A DNA stretch of 64,000 nt from an uncultured Lachnospiraceae bacterium (GCA_934320845.1 CAKRFU010000005.1:94692-158691); one strand, 5' to 3'. Shown: positions 33,211 through 40,307, numbered from the stretch's first letter. The notes: generated from the sequence alone by a model not told the origin. A program made the numbers and translations.

Positions 33211-33239
33211 ATAATACCACAATCGGCATAATATGGCAA
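33211..33239 (-). promoter_or_regulatory. Promoter of cassette B cargo gene
   Basis: Minus-strand TTGCCA, 17 bp, TATTAT, ending about 33 bp before the start codon. Confidence 0.6.
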
Positions 33240-33261
33240 TTTTCCAGCATTGCCCCAATCA

Positions 33262-33345
33262 ATCATAAATATTTTTTCTGCGTATTTTGCCGGTTTGCTC
33301 TCATGTGTGTCCAAAGATAAAGCTGTGGAGCATATTAATTTCACT
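33262..33345 (-). pseudogene. Possible ORF6N antirepressor remnant
   Basis: One minus frame reads YAPQLYLWT followed by RANRQ, close to the ORF6N motif YLWTRRGASRH seen at 14309. There is no start codon or longer frame. It would be a relic of an earlier antirepressor module. Confidence 0.3.
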
Positions 33346-33433
33346 TGCCTAATGATGTTTACTCTCAGTTAACAACCTTTTATACCCTTTTAATTCCTCT
33401 CCTTGTAAAAAATATAATGTTTGCCATTTTCAA

Positions 33434-33865
33434 CTAATCCTCAACTGCACACAAATACCTATCCACCACTTTTGACACCGTACTCCTATCCATAAACAGT
33501 TTATCAGCCACTTCCTGCTGCGTCATACCGTCCCGATACAGATATTCAAATATAAGTCTGTCCCTGCCATCAAATATCGTAGTCAGGAAAATATCAATCT
33601 CCATTTTCATCTGCTCAAGCTCTGCACGCTCATTATGTAATTTATTTATCAAAACATACTGCTTCTCTTTCCATGCTCTCCTGTCTTTGATTTCACAGCC
33701 TGATACCTCAATAGATGTTCTCTGATATGGAAACTCTTTGTTTGATGCCTGCACCTTTCCGACATAAGCAGCTGGCGGATTATCTTTGTAATATTGCAGT
33801 TTTTCTTCATCTTTTTTGATAATCTCATCAAGGTATCTGTAATTGTTCAATAATTCCTTAGTCAT
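33434..33865 (-). CDS. Sigma-70 region 4-like / RinA-type phage regulator
   Basis: 143 residues from the ATG of MTKELLNNYRY, behind AGGAGG. The N-terminal two thirds are helical. The C-terminus (RLIFEYLYRDGMTQQEVADK, FMDRSTVSKVVDRYL) is a sigma-70 r4-like HTH, as in RinA and related late-gene regulators. It lies directly after the large terminase gene. It could drive late transcription past the many terminators, but this is inference. Confidence 0.7.
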   Translation of the reverse strand: MTKELLNNYRYLDEIIKKDEEKLQYYKDNPPAAYVGKVQASNKEFPYQRTSIEVSGCEIKDRRAWKEKQYVLINKLHNERAELEQMKMEIDIFLTTIFDGRDRLIFEYLYRDGMTQQEVADKLFMDRSTVSKVVDRYLCAVED

Positions 33866-33878
33866 TTTATCGTACCTC

Positions 33879-35537
33879 CTAATATGGTGAATCAATAAAC
33901 TCTGCCTTTGCCAAACTGCCACCATTTGCTAACATTATTAACTGTGTCACTCCATCCGCAGCATCGTCATGGTCATTGCTACCAATCTGAACTGTCATGG
34001 TCAATTCATCCATTGCGTCATGATATTCCTTGTCTCTCTTATTTGCCGCAAGGAACTTACATCTTCTTTTAACATCCGGTGCATACTGTATAATCTTTGC
34101 CATTTTGCTCATTGTATTTGGTGCTTTGCTGGACGATATGCTACATGAATAATGTTGAGCCTGTAACAATTCGTCTATCTTATCTGCATACTCATCTCCA
34201 CCATTGTTTGCTTCAAAATGTTCCATCTGCGGCTTATGATATAATGTTTTTCCAACAACAATAGGCTGAGTAACTGTCTTATCTCCCTTATTAAAAATCC
34301 AATCTGGGATATAAATATATCCGTCATCATATTCATATCCAAACGGCATTGACAAACTGTCTCCACCGCCCCAAGCCACATCACAGGCAGCCAATACTCG
34401 AATTAAGCTACTTTCAGGCGGTAACACACCATTGTAGGTAAGAAGTTCATTTTCAGCAAATACAAGTCCCTCTCTGACAAATGGCCGCTGCTGAAATTTT
34501 GCTTCCCATTCGTTCTTATCAAGACGACTCTTAACATTCAAGAAATATTCTGTAGAGAAGCCCTTGCCATAATCATAAACAAAGTTAGACTCTCCATTCT
34601 CATTAAGTGCCGGTATCTTTCTAAATCTGTATCGTGGATTGTCTTTGTACTGCTTTTCAACTCTGCCTAAAGGATCCAGAACATTCCATCTGGTTCCGAC
34701 CATCAATTCTCTTGTACCGTCATTTTTACGGTCAACAAGCAGGTTTAGATAATCCTGGTATCTTCCCTCTAATCGTGATGGAGATAAACTCTCCTGTCTG
34801 TCACGAACCATATCATCAACATACAAATATCCGTCCCATGATATATCAACCGCACCCGTCCAAGTACCATCAATACCACGACAAGTCAATGTAGCAAATC
34901 TATCAGGGTCATTCAAAGTAATCTCTTTCTTATCTGCTGATTTCTTCTGCAGAAATGTCTGAGGGAATATATCTAGGAAATGATACTGTCTTTTTTCTTC
35001 CGGCACATCCAATTCCATAAGATTGAGTGCTTCACTGTAAAATCCATCTGCCAAAATACCGCTATGCCCTGACATCGCATTATGACTGTTTGGTCGTTTT
35101 CCCATAACCCAAGCCATAAAAAATATACATATCGTTGATTTGCCTACTCGCGGCGGCATAGATAAACCATAAAAATCAAGTTTGCCATCTTCTAAGTCCT
35201 GTAAATCATTAACAACCACTTTCAGAGTGCGTCTGCGTGGCATATAGAACCTTTTCTGCGGTTTCCTGTCCTTTTCCATGTAGTAAAGGAAATCTTCAAA
35301 AAAATACGGTGCCAGCATCAAAGTAGCTTTCCAATACAGACTTGCAAATTCAATACTGTTCTTCTTTCGACTCTCCTTTGCCGCAATCTTCTGTACTTCC
35401 TTTGCCTGCTGCAATGCAAAATCTAAATCCTCGTTCTTTTCCTCAATCGCCATATCAAGCAATGCACTGGCAAATTTGATATTGGTAAGGTCTTTTCGAT
35501 GCAGACCTTTTATAATTCTCTTATTTTGTTCGGACAT
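33879..35537 (-). CDS. Terminase large subunit
   Basis: 552 residues. Walker A PPRVGKST, Walker B-like YLYVDDMV, and nuclease-region acidic residues in AACDVAWGGGDS and NDHDDAADG are visible. It packages DNA with the portal. Its ribosome site (AGGTAGGTG) falls in the 3' arm of the hairpin that ends at its ATG, so translation may depend on unfolding of that hairpin or on coupling. Confidence 0.92.
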   Translation of the reverse strand: MSEQNKRIIKGLHRKDLTNIKFASALLDMAIEEKNEDLDFALQQAKEVQKIAAKESRKKNSIEFASLYWKATLMLAPYFFEDFLYYMEKDRKPQKRFYMPRRRTLKVVVNDLQDLEDGKLDFYGLSMPPRVGKSTICIFFMAWVMGKRPNSHNAMSGHSGILADGFYSEALNLMELDVPEEKRQYHFLDIFPQTFLQKKSADKKEITLNDPDRFATLTCRGIDGTWTGAVDISWDGYLYVDDMVRDRQESLSPSRLEGRYQDYLNLLVDRKNDGTRELMVGTRWNVLDPLGRVEKQYKDNPRYRFRKIPALNENGESNFVYDYGKGFSTEYFLNVKSRLDKNEWEAKFQQRPFVREGLVFAENELLTYNGVLPPESSLIRVLAACDVAWGGGDSLSMPFGYEYDDGYIYIPDWIFNKGDKTVTQPIVVGKTLYHKPQMEHFEANNGGDEYADKIDELLQAQHYSCSISSSKAPNTMSKMAKIIQYAPDVKRRCKFLAANKRDKEYHDAMDELTMTVQIGSNDHDDAADGVTQLIMLANGGSLAKAEFIDSPY

Positions 35538-35570
35538 AAAAAAGACACCTACCTTTCAAAGATAAGTGCC
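35538..35570 (-). terminator. Terminator-like hairpin ending at the terL start codon
   Basis: Minus-strand stem GGCACTTATC / GGTAGGTGTC, ten pairs with G-U, then six T and directly ATG. It closes cassette C and overlaps the terL ribosome site. Confidence 0.7.
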
Positions 35571-35611
35571 TATTCACTGTTACATATACCCGATTGTATA
35601 TGCCATATACT

Positions 35612-35857
35612 TTATTTTGTTACAACATCATCTGATGCATGATTTAACAATTCTTCGGCATCAACTATCATACACATTATAGTCTCCGCTAATACTCTGG
35701 CATCATTGTAAAAGTAACCCGATATTTTCCATAAATCTGCCTGAGTCTCTATTTTCTGACCGAAATAAGTTTCCGTCAACATATTTGATAATACTCTTGC
35801 TCTCTCTATTAAAACACTTGCATTTGCAAATTTACTTTCATTTACTGATATATCCAT
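35612..35857 (-). CDS. MDIS-family cassette protein, cassette C
   Basis: 81 residues from the ATG of MDISVNESKF; its leader (ACAAGGAGCGATATT) is the same as in cassettes A and B, but the protein body is different (LSNMLTETYFGQKIETQADL). It is helical. It follows an AntA-type antirepressor, as in cassette A. Confidence 0.65.
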   Translation of the reverse strand: MDISVNESKFANASVLIERARVLSNMLTETYFGQKIETQADLWKISGYFYNDARVLAETIMCMIVDAEELLNHASDDVVTK

Positions 35858-35889
35858 AATATCGCTCCTTGTCGTTTCGTGAATTTTTG

Positions 35890-36708
35890 TTATTCTGCAC
35901 AATAAACCATCATCATTTCTCTCATAACACTTTCATATGCCGGTTTTAAGTCTTTATCGTCAGCTATTATACTCAAATATGTTATATGCTGCTTAATCCA
36001 TGATGACGATTTTCCTCTTTCAAAAGCCTTGCCTCTTTCGTTTGTTAATCTCGTTTTAAGGTTACATGGTCTTTTCTCTGTCAAACGCTGATAGCTTTCG
36101 TTCCATATAACTCCAAACACTTCCTTACTGGAAAACTGTTCTAACTTCGGAGATTTAGCAATCTTTCCTGCACAGTTCTTACACCATTGCTTAAAATCAT
36201 CTGAACTGTCATTCTTCTCATATGTAGCAACGACAACATCTAATTTCTTTTCAATTTTCTCCTGTTGTTTTTTTAATCTATTTTGTTCAGCTTCCTGCTT
36301 TATTAAGCTGTCAATTATTCCAGCTACAGATTGAAGTAGTGGTGATGCTTGACTTCTGTTTACAGCTTCTTCCTTTGTCTTTTCTTCAATTGTTGTGAAA
36401 TATTCCCTTGCTTCTTCTGCTCTTACTCCATTCCCTTTACATGATAACTTCTTTGCAAAGTGAGCTGTTAATCTATAATCAGTTGTTGCCTGTCCACCCC
36501 ATTCGTCATTAAGTACGAATGCCCAATAATCAACATTTTCTTCTGCAAATCCATTCTCTGTGATATTGGTCTTACACCATTTTGAATAATTACTAGGACT
36601 CAATTCCAAAAATGCATACAACTTTCTCGCTGTTGTCATTCCATTCTCATCGACACCTAAAGCAATCTCTATTGGGGTCTGCATTGTTACTTCTGATACT
36701 TCCTGCAT
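35890..36708 (-). CDS. Antirepressor, AntA-like, cassette C
   Basis: 272 residues. The first 30 residues and the stretch TTDYRLTAHFAKKLSCKGNG are almost identical to the cassette A protein at 13270, while the segment around SPSNYSKWCKTNITENG and the coiled coil differ. The C-terminus is again shared. This mosaic of conserved ends and variable middle suggests selection or recombination of target-specific parts. Confidence 0.8.
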   Translation of the reverse strand: MQEVSEVTMQTPIEIALGVDENGMTTARKLYAFLELSPSNYSKWCKTNITENGFAEENVDYWAFVLNDEWGGQATTDYRLTAHFAKKLSCKGNGVRAEEAREYFTTIEEKTKEEAVNRSQASPLLQSVAGIIDSLIKQEAEQNRLKKQQEKIEKKLDVVVATYEKNDSSDDFKQWCKNCAGKIAKSPKLEQFSSKEVFGVIWNESYQRLTEKRPCNLKTRLTNERGKAFERGKSSSWIKQHITYLSIIADDKDLKPAYESVMREMMMVYCAE

Positions 36709-36733
36709 TAAATTATATCTCCTTTCATTTAGT

Positions 36734-36762
36734 TTGCATTTCCAAAAGAAAGATGATATGAT
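36734..36762 (+). promoter_or_regulatory. Antisense RNA promoter, module C
   Basis: Plus-strand TTGCAT, 17 bp, TATGAT, with palindrome arms CCAAAAG (36742-36748) and CTTT TGG (36778-36784) around the -10 box. Confidence 0.65.
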
Positions 36763-36768
36763 AGATTT

Positions 36769-36842
36769 ATCAAATTCCTTTTGGAGTTTTTAGATAAAAA
36801 CACTCGGTTTTGCTTGGTAGGCTGTCGAGTGTTTTATTTTTT
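36769..36842 (+). ncRNA. Antisense small RNA, module C
   Basis: About 74 nt, terminator arms AAAACACTCG / CGAGTGTTTT (36797-36806, 36826-36835) then a T-rich run. Antisense to the antirepressor leader and the RHH 3' end. Confidence 0.62.
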
Positions 36843-37001
36843 CTGTAAGACCAAATGAATGCCTCTACGAATTGCTTCTGCCTTTGTAATCTTCTGTTCT
36901 TCGCAGTATTTCAGTAACTTCTCATGCGTGTCATTATCTATTCTGACTTTAACATCATGGTCTTTTCGACATTCCGTAGGTCTACCCATTCGTGGACTCA
37001 T
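36834..37001 (-). CDS. Ribbon-helix-helix protein, cassette C
   Basis: 55 residues, ATG behind GAGGTGATAAGTT. MGRPTECRKDHDVKVRIDND followed by KLLKYCEEQKITKAEAIRRG is a CopG/Arc-type RHH. It ends QKK from the antisense T-run. It has its own promoter at 37037-37064. A different RHH lineage from cassettes A and B, but in the same place. Confidence 0.75.
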   Translation of the reverse strand: MSPRMGRPTECRKDHDVKVRIDNDTHEKLLKYCEEQKITKAEAIRRGIHLVLQKK

Positions 37002-37036
37002 AACTTATCACCTCACTTTTGAGTTCCATAAGTCAT

Positions 37037-37064
37037 ATTATAACTTATGAGTTCCAAAAGTCAA
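37037..37064 (-). promoter_or_regulatory. RHH promoter, cassette C
   Basis: Minus-strand TTGACT, 16 bp, TATAAT, with CATAAGT / ACTTATG arms centred on the -10 box and flanking GGAACTC repeats: a likely autoregulatory operator. Confidence 0.7.
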
Positions 37065-37115
37065 GCCTTTTTTTAATTCTTTGCAAAAAATATACCACTG
37101 CGGTATCAAGAAGAA

Positions 37116-37604
37116 TTATATACTCAACCATAGTAGCATTGTTGGCTTCCATTTTTCTGTGGAAGCGAGTAAAATCCTTATTTTCTCCAGAGTGTACTCT
37201 ACTAAACTCTTGTTCTTAGTTTTCTGCTCTACCACTTTCTGCTGGCTGATTGCCTGCTCCTTATTCTTAAAATAATTATTAACCAAAGTGCGTTGCACCT
37301 GCCATGACAAATCATCTGTAAAGGACTTTACAAGCATTAAATATCCGCTCTCCGTTAAAAGAGTTACGCCCTTTGGAGGTATAGTTAAATTCAATGGACG
37401 AATTTCGTCTATTGGACTTTCTTTTGTAACAACAGCATAATCTTCGTTTTCGATAAAATGCTTTTTGTTATGCCTGAAATTTCTGCTTGCAGTTCCACTT
37501 GGTCTCTGATGCACTAAATCAATATCCTTAAATGTAACAACTCTCTGACCATTGTATTCTCGTATCTGCATTTCTGTGTTTTCAACTGTGATTATTTCAT
37601 TCAT
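37116..37604 (-). pseudogene. Truncated ORF6N antirepressor, module D
   Basis: The first 140 residues are essentially identical to the cassette B protein at 30886 (about 420 bp at the DNA level). It then diverges to a short unrelated tail and stops at 162 residues, losing the C-terminal domain. The break lies next to the cassette C promoter region, so cassette C probably inserted into or recombined with module D. The ORF6N domain alone could still act. Confidence 0.7.
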
Positions 37605-37636
37605 AGATGTATTTCTACCTCGCTTTCAAATTTTGA

Positions 37637-37665
37637 TTGATTTATCCGAAAGAAACTGATAGAAT
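37637..37665 (+). promoter_or_regulatory. Antisense RNA promoter, module D
   Basis: Plus-strand TTGATT, 17 bp, TAGAAT, with arms TCCGAAA (37645-37651) and TTTCGGA (37681-37687). Confidence 0.6.
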
Positions 37666-37671
37666 ATATTT

Positions 37672-37744
37672 ATCAATCTATTTCGGATTGTGACCAGAAC
37701 AGTTATATGCTTTCTCAGGGCGGTGTAACTGTTCTTATTTTTTT
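37672..37744 (+). ncRNA. Antisense small RNA, module D
   Basis: About 73 nt, terminator arms GAACAGTTA / TAACTGTTC (37697-37705, 37726-37734) then TTATTTTTTT. Antisense to the truncated antirepressor leader and the RHH 3' end. Confidence 0.6.
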
Positions 37745-37914
37745 ATAGACCTTTTATACTCATTTTCAATACCATTTCTAACAACATCCGATTTTGTAAT
37801 TTCTAAATTCTTGGAAGCAGTTTCCAACTTTTCAACCATATCTCTGTCAAGTCGAACTCTAAACATTACATCTTTGTTATTGTCAGATTTTGGTCTACCT
37901 GTTCTTGGCGACAT
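37735..37914 (-). CDS. Ribbon-helix-helix protein, module D
   Basis: 59 residues from the ATG of MSPRTGRPKSDN, behind AAAGAGGTGATAAG. MFRVRLDRDMVEKLETASKN and EITKSDVVRNGIENEY form a CopG/Arc-like RHH. The stop codon abuts the antisense terminator stem. Similar to the cassette C protein in its GRPK-type N-terminus. Confidence 0.75.
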   Translation of the reverse strand: MSPRTGRPKSDNNKDVMFRVRLDRDMVEKLETASKNLEITKSDVVRNGIENEYKRSIKK

Positions 37915-37947
37915 CTTATCACCTCTTTTCTTTTTGTCGCTACAATA

Positions 37948-37976
37948 AATATAATACTGTCGCCACAAAAAGTCAA
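37948..37976 (-). promoter_or_regulatory. RHH promoter, module D
   Basis: Minus-strand TTGACT, 17 bp, TATATT. Imperfect palindrome arms TTTTTGTGGCGACA and TGTAGCGACAAAAA flank the -10 box. Confidence 0.7.
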
Positions 37977-38021
37977 CTCCTTTTTTGAATTTTTTTAATC
38001 ACTGGGATGAAAATTCAGCCG

Positions 38022-38066
38022 ACTCAAAATTGAGTTGGTTAAAGTCACTCAACTCAAAATTGAGTT
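38022..38066. promoter_or_regulatory. Twin palindromic operator sites
   Basis: Two copies of ACTCAA-AA-TTGAGT (38022-38035, 38052-38065), 30 bp apart, close to three helical turns. They lie in a 193-bp non-coding gap between a small gene and the module D promoter. The regulator is unknown. Confidence 0.5.
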
Positions 38067-38107
38067 CAGTATCATCTCTCACGCCCATTTAGGCTTCAGT
38101 TAAAACT

Positions 38108-38251
38108 TTAATACTTCACAATTTTCTTCCGAACCTCATAAACCTTAACTGTTCCATCACTGTTTTTCTTAATCTCTGCATTATTGCCACGCTGCAAAAT
38201 CCTTGCTATAACAGCAATCTGTTTCTGAATTTCTTCCTGTAAAAGCACCAT
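38108..38251 (-). CDS. Small phage protein, 47 aa
   Basis: ATG behind GAGGTGAT. The product reads MVLLQEEIQKQIAVIARILQ and then a lysine-rich beta-like end KVYEVRKKIVKY. Helical and basic, with no recognised family. A terminator lies upstream. Confidence 0.5.
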   Translation of the reverse strand: MVLLQEEIQKQIAVIARILQRGNNAEIKKNSDGTVKVYEVRKKIVKY

Positions 38252-38270
38252 ATCACCTCAATTTATGCAT

Positions 38271-38315
38271 AAAAATACCAACCACCTATTCATTATTGAA
38301 TATTGATGGTTGGTA
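38271..38315 (-). terminator. Intrinsic terminator, minus strand
   Basis: Stem TACCAACCA / TGGTTGGTA with a 22-nt loop, then TTTTT on the minus strand. It follows the zinc-ribbon gene. Confidence 0.65.
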
Positions 38316-38320
38316 AAGCA

Positions 38321-38518
38321 TTATATATCCTCGTTTTCGCAGTCTTTTATACTTAATTCCATATATCCACACTTTTCACATACATATACGCTATGCGGAT
38401 TATGTGGTAATTGTCGCCTTGCATACCCATTTCCAGGATCATGCTCTTTTCCATAAATTCCAAAGTTTCCATTAAATTTATAATGTTTCATTTCTACTTT
38501 GCAACGCAAACATTCCAT
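38321..38518 (-). CDS. Small zinc-ribbon protein, 65 aa
   Basis: ATG of MECLRCKVEMKHY, behind GGGAGGAG. Two CxxC pairs (CLRC near the start, CEKC near residue 50) form a probable zinc ribbon. Function unknown; such proteins are common in phage early or accessory segments. Confidence 0.6.
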   Translation of the reverse strand: MECLRCKVEMKHYKFNGNFGIYGKEHDPGNGYARRQLPHNPHSVYVCEKCGYMELSIKDCENEDI

Positions 38519-38626
38519 TCGACACGCTCCTCCCTTTCTTAGTGATAGGGGAATCTTATCATAGCAACCATCCATATTCAATTATCAAAGAACCATTTTC
38601 GTCCGACAAATTTCGACACATCAATT

Positions 38627-38845
38627 TCATTTCAACTGTTCAAATTCTTTTTCATATTCTTCTTTTTTCTTTTTCATCCACTCAGTTAATTCATCCATAA
38701 ACCTAAATGAATAATAACTGTCTGGATATTTCGGCGTTATTACTGTAATCCAATGATGACTATTTTCTTTCTCATCAATAACCTTCGATATTGTTTCAAT
38801 GTCATGTATCAAATTATTTGCTTTGTTCAATAGCTCTTTATTCAT
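38627..38845 (-). CDS. Hypothetical phage protein, 72 aa
   Basis: ATG of MNKELLNKANNLIHD, behind TAGGAGTG. Helical and charged, ending WMKKKKEEYEKEFEQLK. No family recognised. Confidence 0.5.
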   Translation of the reverse strand: MNKELLNKANNLIHDIETISKVIDEKENSHHWITVITPKYPDSYYSFRFMDELTEWMKKKKEEYEKEFEQLK

Positions 38846-38864
38846 TGTTGTCACTCCTATCAGT

Positions 38865-39422
38865 CTATTTATTCGCCCTAATAATCTGCGAAATCCGTCC
38901 CTGTGAGCATCCCATCTCATCCGCAATCTTTGCTTGCGACCACTTTGCATTATACAAAGCCATCACCTTGCCCTCGTCAATCGGTTTCTTCGCCTTTGCA
39001 ACCTTTTCAGGAACATTTACTTCCATATCTCCCTTTTCTTCATCATGGAGAACAATCTTTTCACCATAATCTGATGTATTATTTTCCTTTGCTAAAACAT
39101 CTGCATTTTCAGTTCGCACCTGTTCCTCAAATGCCTTTTGATTTGCGTTATCTTTCTGCCTGTCCAGCTCCATCGTTGTCATAACGCAATATCCGGCAAG
39201 GTCTAACAGTGTATCTCTTATAGTTTCATCAGCAATTTTCTGTTCTGCTCCTGATGCCATATTGTCAAGCCTGTTCCATTTATCTTCCATCCGAACCATA
39301 GCTGCTACAAGTCCATATTTCTTAAATGAACGACTAAAGCTATCGCCATAATCATGATTTTTCTTGATATATGTATCATGCATCTGCTGCAAAAGTAATT
39401 TATGCTGTGCTAAGTTATCCAT
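38865..39422 (-). CDS. Nmad1/DUF1599-like protein with C-terminal HTH
   Basis: 185 residues. The N-terminal half (LHDTYIKKNHDYGDSF-like stretch YIKKNHDYGDSFSRSFKKYG, then MVRMEDKWNRLDNM and IRDTLLDLAGYCVMT) matches DUF1599/nucleotide-modification-associated domain 1. The C-terminus (VMALYNAKWSQAKIADEMGC) is a resolvase-like HTH. It may couple nucleotide metabolism to DNA binding. It abuts the next gene by one base (shared A of ATG/TAA region at 39422). Confidence 0.7.
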   Translation of the reverse strand: MDNLAQHKLLLQQMHDTYIKKNHDYGDSFSRSFKKYGLVAAMVRMEDKWNRLDNMASGAEQKIADETIRDTLLDLAGYCVMTTMELDRQKDNANQKAFEEQVRTENADVLAKENNTSDYGEKIVLHDEEKGDMEVNVPEKVAKAKKPIDEGKVMALYNAKWSQAKIADEMGCSQGRISQIIRANK

Positions 39423-39703
39423 TATGCTCTCCTTTTCACATACTTGACCAGATTGTGAGGTATCTGCAATACAGTTATCAGCTTATAATCGCTAAAAATA
39501 AAAGCCTTGTCACCATACAATCTGATGTTATTAGCAGTTTCGTTATAGAAGTATTGGCTATCAACCCATTTCCGCAAGTTACCTGTTGTTTCATTGTGCT
39601 TTATTCCATGCTCATAAGCCAATTTTGCCAAGCGTTCCGATGCTTTTTTATTCAAGCCGCATCGTTCTTTTAATCTCTTTTGTGCGTGTTTGGTTATTAT
39701 CAA
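39422..39703 (-). CDS. Hypothetical phage protein, 93 aa
   Basis: The TTG at 39703 is chosen because GAGGCGGT lies just upstream; a longer in-frame start would overlap the tRNA-Glu gene. The product begins IITKHAQKRLKERCGLNKKA and contains RLYGDKAFIFSDYKLITVLQ. It resembles small phage proteins with a compact alpha/beta fold. Function unknown. Confidence 0.55.
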   Translation of the reverse strand: MIITKHAQKRLKERCGLNKKASERLAKLAYEHGIKHNETTGNLRKWVDSQYFYNETANNIRLYGDKAFIFSDYKLITVLQIPHNLVKYVKRRA

Positions 39704-39724
39704 AGCAACCGCCTCACTTTCAAA

Positions 39725-39796
39725 TACTCCGTACCGGATTTGAACCGATGTTACATGAGAGAAAGTCATGTGTCCTTACCACTAGACCAACGGAGC
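39725..39796 (-). tRNA. tRNA-Glu (UUC)
   Basis: A full cloverleaf can be drawn on the minus strand: acceptor GCTCCGT/ACGGAGT (one G-U), D arm GTC..GAC, anticodon stem CATGA/TCATG with loop CTTTCTC (anticodon TTC), and T loop TTCAAAT. No CCA is encoded. It probably helps translation of phage genes rich in GAA. Confidence 0.88.
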
Positions 39797-39940
39797 GTAA
39801 GAGAGGATGCACGAGTGTTTATCCTCCCTGTTGCAATTCTTTCGGCACATATGTAAACTCAGTTGCCATAACAAGTATTACATGCCAGGTAACTACTGCA
39901 ACAAAACCATTTATTCGATTGCGACGGTTATGCAATCAAA

Positions 39941-40013
39941 CAGGTCCAGAGGGATTTGAACCCTCAATCTTCCGACAGACAGTCGGATGGATTAGCCATT
40001 CTCCTATGGAACC
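39941..40013 (-). tRNA. tRNA-Asp (GUC)
   Basis: Minus-strand cloverleaf: acceptor GGTTCCA/TGGACCT (one T-C mismatch at pair 3-70), D arm GGA..TCC, anticodon stem TCCGA/TCGGA with loop CTGTCTG (anticodon GTC), T arm GAGGG/CCCTC, discriminator G73 as expected for Asp. The acceptor mismatch may mark early decay. Confidence 0.75.
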
Positions 40014-40022
40014 CTTCAACCA

Positions 40023-40181
40023 CTAATTCATTACAATGTATGCCAAATTTGCTCCACTAAGCAGACAAAAAATTTTATATCCAATACTCTCATCTGCATT
40101 TTTTGATTTACAATCAAACCATATAAAACATAACATCTGCAATATAATATAAATCATTGAAATAATCTTTAATGCAAACAT
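40023..40181 (-). CDS. Small membrane protein, 52 aa
   Basis: ATG behind AAAAAAGGAG. Two hydrophobic helices (LKIISMIYIILQMLCFIWF and KIFCLLSGANLAYIVM) joined by a charged loop. It ends 9 bp before the tRNA-Asp gene. Function unknown; holin-like or exclusion roles are possible. Confidence 0.5.
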   Translation of the reverse strand: MFALKIISMIYIILQMLCFIWFDCKSKNADESIGYKIFCLLSGANLAYIVMN

Positions 40182-40214
40182 AGAAATCTCCTTTTTTGTT
40201 TTTAAAATTTTTTT

Positions 40215-40239
40215 GAGAACCTGATAACAGGTCTTTTTT
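40215..40239 (+). terminator. Intrinsic terminator, plus strand
   Basis: Stem ACCTG-ATAA-CAGGT then CTTTTTT. No plus-strand gene is seen upstream. Confidence 0.45.
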
Positions 40240-40251
40240 ATTTTTTGAATG

Positions 40252-40307
40252 GTTGAGGGGCTAAGGGAGTGGTTTTTGGCTACTCACCACACCCCCTCCC
40301 CGGTACC
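40252..40307. other. GC-rich block, candidate packaging (cos) region
   Basis: A short GC-rich island with C-runs and G-runs (CACCACACCCCCTCCCCGG and GAGGGGCTAAGGGAG) in AT-rich DNA, next to the probable small terminase gene. Cos sites often look like this. The rest of the 330-bp gap (40182-40510) holds a plus-strand terminator and a TTATGCAT / ATGCATAA inverted repeat (40451-40483). Confidence 0.3.

Noticed and set aside
39797..39940. A third tRNA or protein gene between tRNA-Glu and tRNA-Asp
   Set aside because: TTGCAG/TGCAA-type ends can pair but no cloverleaf forms, and the 14-codon ORF there lacks a ribosome site.
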